Notes under the pieces: generated by a model
Told to the model about the DNA's origin: nothing
What the model saw: the letters and a program-made list of their open reading frames with translations, nothing else
Databases searched by the model: none
Source of the DNA: JBMOLL01 sp049325415
GTDB taxonomy: Bacteria > Bacteroidota > Bacteroidia > Bacteroidales > GCA-2748055
Direction of reading: 5' to 3'
Assembly: GCA_049325415.1 (NCBI GenBank)
Contig: JBMOLL010000008.1
Coordinates: forward strand, 61,535-125,534
Length of the DNA stretch: 64,000 bases
In this document: piece after piece, positions 25,079 to 32,590 of the stretch
Layout of the letters: each line of letters opens with the position of its first letter
Numbering within the stretch: the stretch's first letter is position 1
Program-made: the position numbers and the translations under genes

Positions 25079-25774
25079 ATGATAATCAACACTTTCAATT
25101 GCGATTCATGTTTCATTAAAACGCATGCTTTATTCCGTCATCTTTCAGCTGACGAATTTCAGAATATTTCTTTAAATAAAATAACAGAATCTTTCAAAAG
25201 AGGTTCAGTGATTTACCAGGAAGGTAACCGAATGAAGGGATTTTTCTGTGTCCACAGTGGTATAATTAAAATCTACAAGACCGGTTTTGATGGAAAGGAG
25301 CAGATCATACGATTTGCGAAACCCGGTGATATCATCGGGTACCGTTCAGTACTGAGCAATGAACCGGCCTGCACAACAACCGAGGTATTAGAGGATTGTA
25401 TCGTGTGTCATATTCCGGCCAATACCTTATTTAACCTGGTAAAGACAAACGGCAATTTTGCCCTGGAACTTATGCAGTTAACGTGTAAGGAGTTGGGAGA
25501 AGCCAACGAATACATCACCGATATAGCACAGAAAACAGTGAGGGAGCGTCTTGCCGAGGTGATCCTGCATCTTGAAGGAGAATTCGGTTCGGATGCTGAA
25601 GCTGTCCTTAAAATCTCGCTCACCCGGGAGGAACTTGCCAATATTGTCGGGACGGCGACCGAGTCGGTAATCCGTCTTTTATCAGAATTTAAATCGGACG
25701 GTCTTATCGCGTTGAACGGGAGGAAAATAAAAATCCTGGACAAGCCAGGATTAAAAAGAATAGCAACATTATAG
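25079..25774 (+). CDS. Crp/Fnr family transcriptional regulator
   Basis: A 231-residue regulator. The cyclic-nucleotide-binding beta-roll spans about residues 20-140 (SVIYQEGNRMKGFFCVHSG, FAKPGDIIGYRS). The C-terminal winged helix has the recognition region LTREELANIVGTATESVIRL. The arginine-serine pair needed for cAMP contact is not evident. The N-terminus carries CDSC (residues 8 and 11), a pattern common in this group, and more cysteines occur near residues 98-111; whether they hold a cluster is not known. It may respond to oxygen, nitric oxide or redox state. It is divergent from osmC and converges on a small membrane protein gene with 7 bases between them. Confidence 0.9.
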   Translation: MIINTFNCDSCFIKTHALFRHLSADEFQNISLNKITESFKRGSVIYQEGNRMKGFFCVHSGIIKIYKTGFDGKEQIIRFAKPGDIIGYRSVLSNEPACTTTEVLEDCIVCHIPANTLFNLVKTNGNFALELMQLTCKELGEANEYITDIAQKTVRERLAEVILHLEGEFGSDAEAVLKISLTREELANIVGTATESVIRLLSEFKSDGLIALNGRKIKILDKPGLKRIATL

Positions 25775-25781
25775 TATTTTA

Positions 25782-25952
25782 TTAATCAACAAGTTTGTTG
25801 ATTATAATATGGCTGAAGAAACCCACAACGATCAGGATAAGGCTGATCAGCATTTTGGAATTGGTATTATTCTGCATAAACACGACTACGGCCAGAAAAA
25901 TAACACCGATTAAAATAAGGATCAATCCAAGGTTTTTGAGTAACTCTTTCAT
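25782..25952 (-). CDS. Small two-helix membrane protein (56 residues)
   Basis: A short gene starting at ATG 25952 and ending TAA at 25782. The protein begins MKELLKNLGLILILIGVIFL and ends HIIINKLVD. It has two hydrophobic helices (about residues 8-26 and 34-52) joined by the polar turn MQNNTNSK. The layout resembles small Bacteroidetes inner-membrane proteins of unknown role. The opposite-strand reading of the same bases is arginine/isoleucine-rich and looks like a shadow. It lies 92 bases after ruvB on the same strand and converges on the Crp/Fnr gene. Existence is inferred from the clean membrane pattern. Confidence 0.7.
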   Translation of the reverse strand: MKELLKNLGLILILIGVIFLAVVVFMQNNTNSKMLISLILIVVGFFSHIIINKLVD

Positions 25953-26044
25953 GTGTAATTGGTTTATTTTGGGGTCACATGTTTAATATCAAACGGAAAA
26001 TTCCTTTCAGAATTATTTCTTCCAGCGCAAATATAAAGAAAATA

Positions 26045-27064
26045 TCAGAATAACAACTGCTGGTTATCGGTATATTTCCCCAGATGCTGATAGGTCAGGG
26101 CTGTTACTTCCCTACCTCTCGGCGTCCGTTTCAGATAACCTTCTTTGATTAAAAAAGGCTCGTAAACTTCTTCAATAGTGCCGGCTTCTTCCCCAACAGC
26201 TGTGGCGATTGTGGTCAGACCCACGGGTCCTCCTTTAAACTTATCCACTATGGTGCTGAGGATCCGGTTATCCATTTCATCAAGACCTGACTTGTCGATA
26301 TTTAAAGCCTTGAGTCCGTAACGGGTAATTTCCATATCGATCTCCCCATTTCCTTTGACCTGTGCGAAATCACGAACTCTTCTCAGCAGAGCATTGGCGA
26401 TCCTCGGGGTACCCCGGCTTCTTGAAGCAATTTCAAGTGCAGCTTCATCGGAAATCTTTACCTGAAGTATTCCGGCGGAGCGAAGTACAATTTTCATAAG
26501 CACCTGATGATCATAATATTCAAGCAAAGCCTTGATTCCAAACCTTGCCCTGAGCGGACCTGTCAGCAAGCCCGAGCGTGTTGTGGCGCCCACCAGTGTA
26601 AAAGGATTCAGAGATATTTGCACGGAACGGGCGGCCGGCCCCTTATCAATCATAATATCAATGCAAAAATCCTCCATGGCCGAATACAGATATTCTTCGA
26701 TTACCGGAGACAATCGGTGTATCTCGTCGATGAAAAGCACATCTCCCTTTTCGAGATTTGTAAGCAGACCGGCGAGGTCACCGGGTTTATCAAGGACGGG
26801 GCCACTTGTAATCTTAATACCGACCTGCATTTCATTGGCAATAATGTGGGCCAGCGTGGTTTTCCCAAGACCCGGGGGTCCGTGTAATAACACATGATCC
26901 AGGGCTTCTTCCCGGAGCCTGGCAGCCTCGGTAAAAATCCTCAGATTGCTGATGATGTTTTTCTGACCGGAAAAATCATCAAAGGAAAGGGGACGGAGGT
27001 TGTTTTCCAGTTCCTTTTCCCTTTCCGTCAGCATTGTTTTCCTTATTTCGAAATCTTCGCTCAT
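26045..27064 (-). CDS. ruvB: Holliday junction branch migration helicase RuvB
   Basis: A 339-residue AAA+ motor that drives branch migration with RuvA. The Walker A motif is HGPPGLGKTTLAH, Walker B is VLFIDEIHRL, sensor 1 region is LVGATTRSGLLTGPLRARFG, and the C-terminal winged helix ends with PFLIKEGYLKRTPRGREVT. Length is typical. The start codon lies 1 base after the stop of the MORN-repeat gene, so both are probably on one message; no functional link between the two is known. Confidence 0.97.
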   Translation of the reverse strand: MSEDFEIRKTMLTEREKELENNLRPLSFDDFSGQKNIISNLRIFTEAARLREEALDHVLLHGPPGLGKTTLAHIIANEMQVGIKITSGPVLDKPGDLAGLLTNLEKGDVLFIDEIHRLSPVIEEYLYSAMEDFCIDIMIDKGPAARSVQISLNPFTLVGATTRSGLLTGPLRARFGIKALLEYYDHQVLMKIVLRSAGILQVKISDEAALEIASRSRGTPRIANALLRRVRDFAQVKGNGEIDMEITRYGLKALNIDKSGLDEMDNRILSTIVDKFKGGPVGLTTIATAVGEEAGTIEEVYEPFLIKEGYLKRTPRGREVTALTYQHLGKYTDNQQLLF

Positions 27065-27065
27065 C

Positions 27066-28640
27066 TTAACGAATAAGTTTCACCGGTGATTCGGGAAGAT
27101 TCACTTTAATACCGTTAATCCGGTACTCCTCATTATTTCTGTAAGTCACGGTCATCACCGGGTCACCTTCCTCATTATACTTTGTCCATATCCTGGTGCG
27201 AACACCCATTTTATAGTATTGCTCCTCCTTCAATTCGCCACCCGGATAGTAATATTTCTGTTTGCCATCAGGATTGCCCTGAACATAATTTCCTTCAAAC
27301 TGAACCGTGCCATCGGAATAGTAATAATACCATTTACCCTCCCTAAGGCCTGCAATATAAGAGCCTTTTTCTATATGGTCACCCACATCGTAAAACCATT
27401 CTCCTTCACGTTCCCCACTAATGTACTTTCCACTGGAAAGAATTTTACCATCGGGGGCATACTCGATAAAATTGCCATCTTCCTCTCCGTTGAAGTAGTT
27501 TTCTTCACGACATACCGAGCCGTCGGGATAATACCAGATCCAGCTTCCTTCAAAGCGGTCTCTTAAATAATCACCTTTTTGTTCGGTCGTGCCATTTTTA
27601 AAATAGTATACCCATGGCCCGCTTTTCTGGTTGTTGCGGTAAGAACCACGGGCCCGGATTTCTCCTGTTGGATAAAAATCTTTCCAGGGACCGTTGATAT
27701 TTCCTTCATCATCAATTATTCCTTCTGAAACTTTTATGCCATCATCATTATACACAATGGCATTTATAACCACACCTTCCTGATTATAATACCGATGAAT
27801 ACCGATTGCTAAACCATTTATATAGGCGCCACTGAAGGTCAGTCGTCCGTCCGAATCGAAGGTATTTTTATATTCTACAATATCTTTGAGGTCCTCATCA
27901 ATTTCTTCAATAATTTTACCTTTTTCGTAGAGAACGGACTGAATCAATTTACCATTTTCATCAAATCTTTTGGAAAGACCATTTAAAGCATCATCAAGGT
28001 AATTTTCTTCCAGAATGAGCTGATTCTCTTCATTAAAAATTTTATAAGTACCCTGTTTTCTTCCGTATGCATCTTTTCTGTTTATTTTTTCTCTGCTTAT
28101 CAGGAAGTTATCTTTATATTCCAGTAAAGTAATTATGTTACCATCGCGGTCATATTCCCGTGATAAGCCTTCCTTTTTTCCATTTCGATAAAAAGATTCT
28201 TCCTGAAGTTCTCCCGTTTTAAAATAGGAATAAGCTTTACCTTCCTTAACATCATTTACATATAGTTCTTTAAGAATAAGAGTTTTGATTCCAGGTCTTT
28301 CAGGATTATCGAAGATGAATTTTTCGGAATAGCCATTTCGTTTTCCCAGCTGATAGCTGATCGTCTGTACAAGGTTTCCCGATTGATCATAGAAGCACCA
28401 GGTGCTGTCGAGCAGTGTATTGACTCTTTTTCCCTCCGATTTTATAACCCCTGTAGTATAGTAGGTTTTCCAGTAGCCATCGGGTTTTCCGTTTTTCATC
28501 AGGCCTTCGCTTGAAACCTGACCATTTGGGTAGAAGAATTTAACCGGACCGTCTTCTATATTTTCCTGCGCCATCAACACAGACAGCTGAAGAAACAGGC
28601 AAAAAAACAAACTTCCGTATCTGATTCCGATCCACTTCAT
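27066..28640 (-). CDS. Secreted MORN/YwqK-type repeat protein
   Basis: A 524-residue protein with a signal peptide (about 1-24, ending LMAQ) and imperfect tandem repeats of about 23 residues over nearly the whole mature chain. Typical units are YYPDGSVCREENYFNGEEDG and YYSDGTVQFEGNYVQGNPDG, with the pattern YxxG-xxxxEG-Y-xxGxxxGxW. This is the repeat automatically labelled MORN or YwqK-family antitoxin; there is no toxin partner here, so the antitoxin label should not be taken literally. It is probably a beta-solenoid surface or periplasmic protein. It lies between nadA and ruvB on the same strand. Confidence 0.85.
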   Translation of the reverse strand: MKWIGIRYGSLFFCLFLQLSVLMAQENIEDGPVKFFYPNGQVSSEGLMKNGKPDGYWKTYYTTGVIKSEGKRVNTLLDSTWCFYDQSGNLVQTISYQLGKRNGYSEKFIFDNPERPGIKTLILKELYVNDVKEGKAYSYFKTGELQEESFYRNGKKEGLSREYDRDGNIITLLEYKDNFLISREKINRKDAYGRKQGTYKIFNEENQLILEENYLDDALNGLSKRFDENGKLIQSVLYEKGKIIEEIDEDLKDIVEYKNTFDSDGRLTFSGAYINGLAIGIHRYYNQEGVVINAIVYNDDGIKVSEGIIDDEGNINGPWKDFYPTGEIRARGSYRNNQKSGPWVYYFKNGTTEQKGDYLRDRFEGSWIWYYPDGSVCREENYFNGEEDGNFIEYAPDGKILSSGKYISGEREGEWFYDVGDHIEKGSYIAGLREGKWYYYYSDGTVQFEGNYVQGNPDGKQKYYYPGGELKEEQYYKMGVRTRIWTKYNEEGDPVMTVTYRNNEEYRINGIKVNLPESPVKLIR

Positions 28641-28678
28641 AACCTGTAAAGATACTTTAAACAGGTAAGATCCGGTTT

Positions 28679-29680
28679 TCAGAGACCAAGTTTTTCTGAC
28701 AGATCCAGCATTTTCCTGATTGGTCGGGCAGCCTGTTCTATCAGTTTTGGATCAAGTAAGACTTCGGGCAACTCGTATTTCAGGGTATTATAAACCTTAT
28801 TAAGGGTTATCAGTTTCATGAAACGGCAGGCGTTGCAGGCGCAGGTTGAATCTTTCGGCGGAGCAGCAATAAAGATTTTTTCAGGCTGTTCTTTCTGCAT
28901 CTGGTGAAGAATGCCCGATTCGGTTGCAACAATAAATTTTGAGGAAGATGAACGGGAGGTATATTTCAGTAATTCACTGGTAGAACCAATGAAATCGGAT
29001 ACGATCAGAACCGGTTTCTCACATTCAGGATGAGCAATTATTTCAGCATCCGGATTTTCTTTTTTTAGTTCCAGAATTCTTTCCAGGCTAAATTCTTCAT
29101 GAACATGACAGGCTCCGTTCCAGATGACCATGTTTCTGCCGGTTTTGCTGTTAATGTAATTTCCGAGATTACGATCGGGGGCAAAAATGATCTTTTGCTC
29201 AGCAGGCAAAGACTGAACGATCTGCAGAGCATTGGAAGAAGTACAAACGATATCGGTCAGGGCTTTAATTTCGGCTGTGGTGTTTACATAGGAAATGACA
29301 ATATGATCGGGATAGCCTTTTCTGAACTCCGAAAATTCATCTGCAGGGCAGGAATCTGCCAGAGAACAGCCCGCATTAAGATCCGGAATAAGTACTTTTT
29401 TTGAAGGAGACAGTATCTTTGCTGTTTCAGCCATAAAGTGAACACCGGCAAACAGAATAATATCTGCATTTGTTTTGGCTGCCTGCTGTGAAAGAGCAAG
29501 ACTATCGCCGGTAAAATCGGCAATATCCTGAATTTCCGGTTCCTGATAATAATGAGCCAGGATAACGGCATTTTTTTCTTTACGCATCCGGTTAATTTCG
29601 CCGACGATGTCAATACCCGGTTCAACATTCGCTCTTATAAAACCTTTGGAAATATCCGGAGAGTTATTGACAATACTCAT
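28679..29680 (-). CDS. nadA: Quinolinate synthase
   Basis: A 333-residue iron-sulfur enzyme that condenses iminoaspartate with dihydroxyacetone phosphate to quinolinate in NAD synthesis. It has AVILAHYYQEPEIQDIADF near the N-terminus and cysteines at the three ligand positions, in DLNAGCSLADSC, WNGACHVHEEF and CACNACRFM. I start at 29680 (MSIVNNSPD); the upstream ATG at 29758 would add 26 atypical residues. nadB and nadC are not in the window. Its upstream region is the repeat-rich spacer described separately, which may control it. Confidence 0.95.
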   Translation of the reverse strand: MSIVNNSPDISKGFIRANVEPGIDIVGEINRMRKEKNAVILAHYYQEPEIQDIADFTGDSLALSQQAAKTNADIILFAGVHFMAETAKILSPSKKVLIPDLNAGCSLADSCPADEFSEFRKGYPDHIVISYVNTTAEIKALTDIVCTSSNALQIVQSLPAEQKIIFAPDRNLGNYINSKTGRNMVIWNGACHVHEEFSLERILELKKENPDAEIIAHPECEKPVLIVSDFIGSTSELLKYTSRSSSSKFIVATESGILHQMQKEQPEKIFIAAPPKDSTCACNACRFMKLITLNKVYNTLKYELPEVLLDPKLIEQAARPIRKMLDLSEKLGL

Positions 29681-30123
29681 AATATCATTTTTTTTTATAG
29701 GAAATTTAAATTTTATATGATGATGATAGGGTGTGAATAGTGTTAAAAATTCAGGCAATATTAATTGACATTTTTGATTTTAAAAAGGCAATGACACTAT
29801 ATTAACATCCATTCAGCCGCTCATGTTCTGATTTTCTGCGAAATATGACAGAAATTAACAAGCTGTTAATAGTGTTTGACCTTTATAAAAACCGGGATGC
29901 CGGATGTTCAAAACTGTTGAAATTGTGTTGAAGAATCAAGATAAGATCCCGGACAATTAACAGGGTGCTGTGGCGAATTTTTTTATGGGGACAAAAGGAG
30001 AAAATTTTCCCGGGTGTTTTTTAAGCAGATGTGGTGGGTTTTCCACAACAAATTAACACTATATTTGTTAGCAAGTAAAGTGTATGCTTCGGGTTCGACT
30101 GAAGCACAGACAATAAGGCCGGT
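29681..30123. repeat. Repeat-rich spacer between divergent nadA and rpiB
   Basis: The only gene-free stretch over 300 bases. The 10-mer TTAACACTAT occurs at 30053-30062 and as its exact reverse complement at 29737-29746. The heptamer ACACTAT occurs four times: plus strand 29794-29800 and 30056-30062, minus strand 29737-29743 and 29869-29875. ATTAACA occurs on the plus strand at 29801, 29854, 29956 and 30052, and once inverted at 29864-29870; two of these form the perfect palindrome ATTAACA-AGC-TGTTAAT (29854-29870). TGTGG cores lie at 29969 and 30030, and CCACA at 30043. I find no convincing coding frame. It may be an operator array for nadA or rpiB, or a protein-binding locus of another kind. 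Confidence 0.7.
30060..30067 (+). promoter_or_regulatory. Possible -7 box for rpiB-rrf2
   Basis: TATATTTG matches TAnnTTTG, 56 bases before the rpiB ATG, and overlaps the TTAACACTAT motif copy at 30053-30062, so a protein bound there would cover the promoter. Confidence 0.4.
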
Positions 30124-30570
30124 ATGAATGAGACGATAGCGATTGCATGTGATCATGCAGGATTCGAATTAAAGACCAGGATTGCGGAGCACCTGCAGGA
30201 ACTTGGATTTGAGGTAAAGGATTTTGGTTCGTATACTCCTGAAGCGGTAGATTATCCTGATTTTGCTCATCCCATGGCCGATGCGGTCGACCGGGGAATT
30301 TACAAAAGGGGAATAACCCTTTGCGGAAGCGGGAACGGGATAAACATGGTAGCCAACAAGCATCAGCATGTGAGGGCGGCTTTATGCTGGACTCCGGAGA
30401 TTGCCGAGATGGCGAGAAAGCACAATGATGCCAACATCTGTTCATTACCCAGCCGATATATCAGTGTAGAGACAGCCCGGCAGATTGTGGATGTTTTTCT
30501 TAACACCGGTTTTGACGGAGGACGTCATCAGAAAAGAATCGACAAGATACCTGTAAATACGGGGAAATGA
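30124..30570 (+). CDS. rpiB: Ribose 5-phosphate isomerase B
   Basis: A 148-residue RpiB/LacAB-family isomerase interconverting ribose 5-phosphate and ribulose 5-phosphate. The active-site regions are IAIACDHAGFELK, FGSYTPEAVDYPDFAHPMAD and the anion hole GITLCGSGNGINMVANK with the catalytic cysteine. RAALCWTPEIAEMARKHNDAN completes the signature. The stop codon overlaps the ATG of the Rrf2 gene (ATGA), so the two are translationally coupled. Confidence 0.95.
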   Translation: MNETIAIACDHAGFELKTRIAEHLQELGFEVKDFGSYTPEAVDYPDFAHPMADAVDRGIYKRGITLCGSGNGINMVANKHQHVRAALCWTPEIAEMARKHNDANICSLPSRYISVETARQIVDVFLNTGFDGGRHQKRIDKIPVNTGK

Positions 30571-30998
30571 TTTCCAATACCTGTAAATATGCCATTCGGG
30601 GATTAATTTTCCTTTCTCTATATTCATCGGAGAAAAAGCGTGTCGGGTTAAAGGAAGTCTCTGAAAAGCTTGATATTCCTGCACCATTCCTGGGAAAGAT
30701 TCTTCAAACGCTGGCCCGGCACAAAGTGCTTGTTTCCACCAAGGGGCCCAATGGTGGTTTTTCCCTTGCCCGGGACGCCATGGACATCACCTTAATGGAG
30801 ATCATTGAAATCATTGACGGTACGGAGTCGTTCGAAACCTGCCTGATCCGCACAAGCAAATGTGATGACGCCACGCCCTGTGCGCTTCATGAGAAGGTGA
30901 CAGAAATCAGAAAAAACCTTAAGCTGATGTTTGTTACGCAGTCTATCGCCGATCTGGCCGGTGAGTTTCGCGAAAACCCCGAAAAGGTCCGAATCTGA
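30567..30998 (+). CDS. Rrf2 family regulator with cluster-type cysteines
   Basis: A 143-residue winged-helix regulator. The N-terminal DNA-binding part runs CKYAIRGLIFLSLYSS, then VSEKLDIPAPFLGKILQTL and KGPNGGFSLARD. The sensor loop holds three cysteines, CLIRTSKCDDATPC (about residues 92-105), in the arrangement that binds an iron-sulfur cluster in IscR and NsrR relatives. It may therefore sense cluster status, nitric oxide or oxygen. It overlaps rpiB by 4 bases and its last 56 bases are overlapped by the convergent VanZ gene. Targets are unknown; nadA and hemW, both iron-sulfur enzymes, lie nearby. Confidence 0.9.
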   Translation: MISNTCKYAIRGLIFLSLYSSEKKRVGLKEVSEKLDIPAPFLGKILQTLARHKVLVSTKGPNGGFSLARDAMDITLMEIIEIIDGTESFETCLIRTSKCDDATPCALHEKVTEIRKNLKLMFVTQSIADLAGEFRENPEKVRI

Positions 30999-31374
30999 AA
31001 TGGTGCAGCAGGGAAGAGCCTGCTGCAGCAAAAACTATCCCGGTTATATTTGCAAGAAGATCCAGCCAGTCGCCTTCGCGGGTGCTCGCAAAAAATAATT
31101 GTATAAGTTCCATCGTGCCGCTGTACGCTAATGCCAGGAGGGCGATCGGGAGCAGGTTCAGGCCGGGAAGAATCCGCCGGTATCCTGTTTCGGCAGAGAA
31201 AACGAGGGTAAGGGTAAAATACATCAGGAAGTGAAGGAGTTTGTCAACCCCCGGAAAATTCAGCCAGCCCTCTTTGGGTAGGTCGTCAGAAGGCAAGATG
31301 CTCAGCACGAAAATGAGGACGGCAGTCAGCAGGGTAAACAGAGGAAGTTTAAATTTGCTATTATTTGAAGGCAT
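30943..31374 (-). CDS. VanZ-like membrane protein
   Basis: A 143-residue protein with four hydrophobic helices (about 9-26, 46-62, 76-95 and 106-126). VanZ-family features include SILPSDDLP, PGVDKLLHFLMYF and the helix AYSGTMELIQLFFASTREGDWLDLLANITG. I start at 31374 (MPSNNSKFKLPL); an in-frame ATG at 31479 lies upstream of the promoter box. Function of stand-alone VanZ proteins is not settled. Its C-terminal 56 bases overlap the end of the convergent Rrf2 gene, the longest overlap in the window. Confidence 0.85.
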   Translation of the reverse strand: MPSNNSKFKLPLFTLLTAVLIFVLSILPSDDLPKEGWLNFPGVDKLLHFLMYFTLTLVFSAETGYRRILPGLNLLPIALLALAYSGTMELIQLFFASTREGDWLDLLANITGIVFAAAGSSLLHHFRFGPFRGFRETHRPDRR

Positions 31375-31392
31375 GCTGTAAATTTTCGGGTT

Positions 31393-31400
31393 CAAAGGTA
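31393..31400 (-). promoter_or_regulatory. -7 box for the VanZ gene
   Basis: TACCTTTG on the minus strand, 18 bases before the chosen ATG, matching TAnnTTTG. A TTTG lies further upstream, but at 25 bases, longer than the usual 19-21. It supports the start at 31374. Confidence 0.4.
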
Positions 31401-31458
31401 TAAAGTTCCGTTGATTAAACAGAAACAAACATGCCGGCCAATGGTTTAATTTGTTACA

Positions 31459-32586
31459 ATGAATGGTCTTTACCTCCATATTCCTTTTTGCAGAAAAGCC
31501 TGTCGGTATTGTGATTTTTACTTTACCGTTTCTTTAGGTCAAAAGGCGTCTTTTCTGGAGGCTTTGCAGAAAGAGATCGGGTCGGGAAGGATTTTTCCTG
31601 ACGGACAGCCGGCAGGTTCCGTTTATTTTGGCGGAGGTACGCCTTCTGTTCTGGCGCCAGACGAGATTGAACAACTTCTTTCCGCAGTTAAGCGGCACTA
31701 TCCCCTGCTTCCAGATCCTGAAATCACCCTGGAGGCCAATCCGGATGACCTAAGTCGGGCCTATCTGAAGGAAATCCGCGAAGCCGGCATCAACCGTTTG
31801 AGTATTGGTGTACAATCTTTTGATGAACAGCAGCTTGAGTTAATGCGTCGGTCGCATGATGCCCGAAAGGCCAGAGAAAGCATTGAGCTGGCAACGGAAG
31901 AGGGATTCGGGAATATCAATGCAGATCTGATCTACGGGATCCCGGGTATGAGTGAAGAAGGCTGGAGAAAGAACCTGACGGAGATGTTTGCCCTGCCAGT
32001 CGCTCATTTGTCGGCCTATCATCTAACCTTTGAGCCCGGAACGGTTTTTGATCACTGGCGGAAAAAGGGAAGGATAGAGGTTCCGCAGGAGGAGGACAGT
32101 CTGCTTCAGTACCGGGTTCTGAGAGAAATGGCAGCCGGATCGGGATTTGAGCATTATGAAATCTCCAATTTTGCCAGATCGAGGATGTATTCCCGGCATA
32201 ACAGCCTGTACTGGCAGGGGGGGTATTATCTGGGTTTTGGTCCGTCGGCGCATTCCTATGACGGAGACCGGAGGAGCTGGAACCCCAGGTCGCTGAGTGC
32301 ATATGTAGAAGGGATAGAGAGCGGAAGGAGTAATCCGGAGAGTGAGCTTCTCTCGAAGAAGGACCGTTACCATGATTATTTAATCACCACACTGCGGACC
32401 GTGTGGGGTGCGGATCTGGAGTATATCCGGAAAACTTTTGGAGAGGTCTACCTCAACCGGTTCGAAGAAAAAGCGGCCCTTTTTCTGGAACGCAGGGATC
32501 TTCTCCGGGACGGCGATAAAATAAAAATGACCGGCAACAGCTGGCTGGTTGCCGATCATATTTTAAGAGAGCTATTTCTTGCCTGA
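31459..32586 (+). CDS. hemW: Radical SAM protein HemW (heme chaperone)
   Basis: A 375-residue radical SAM protein. The cluster motif CRKACRYC (C-x3-C-x2-C) sits at residues 11-18 after LYLHIPF. Next come YFGGGTPSVL, LEANPDDLSRAYL, GINRLSIGVQSFDE and NADLIYGIPGMSEEGW, all of the HemN-like family; the length, the short N-terminus and the C-terminal HemN_C-type domain fit HemW. Members bind heme and are thought to deliver it to respiratory enzymes, not to act as coproporphyrinogen dehydrogenase. The gene is divergent from VanZ and ends 4 bases before the convergent coiled-coil gene. Confidence 0.93.
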   Translation: MNGLYLHIPFCRKACRYCDFYFTVSLGQKASFLEALQKEIGSGRIFPDGQPAGSVYFGGGTPSVLAPDEIEQLLSAVKRHYPLLPDPEITLEANPDDLSRAYLKEIREAGINRLSIGVQSFDEQQLELMRRSHDARKARESIELATEEGFGNINADLIYGIPGMSEEGWRKNLTEMFALPVAHLSAYHLTFEPGTVFDHWRKKGRIEVPQEEDSLLQYRVLREMAAGSGFEHYEISNFARSRMYSRHNSLYWQGGYYLGFGPSAHSYDGDRRSWNPRSLSAYVEGIESGRSNPESELLSKKDRYHDYLITTLRTVWGADLEYIRKTFGEVYLNRFEEKAALFLERRDLLRDGDKIKMTGNSWLVADHILRELFLA

Positions 32587-32590
32587 GGTC

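Noticed and set aside
27066..28640. Toxin-antitoxin system at the YwqK-like gene
   Set aside because: No toxin gene is adjacent; neighbours are nadA and ruvB, and the protein is secreted.
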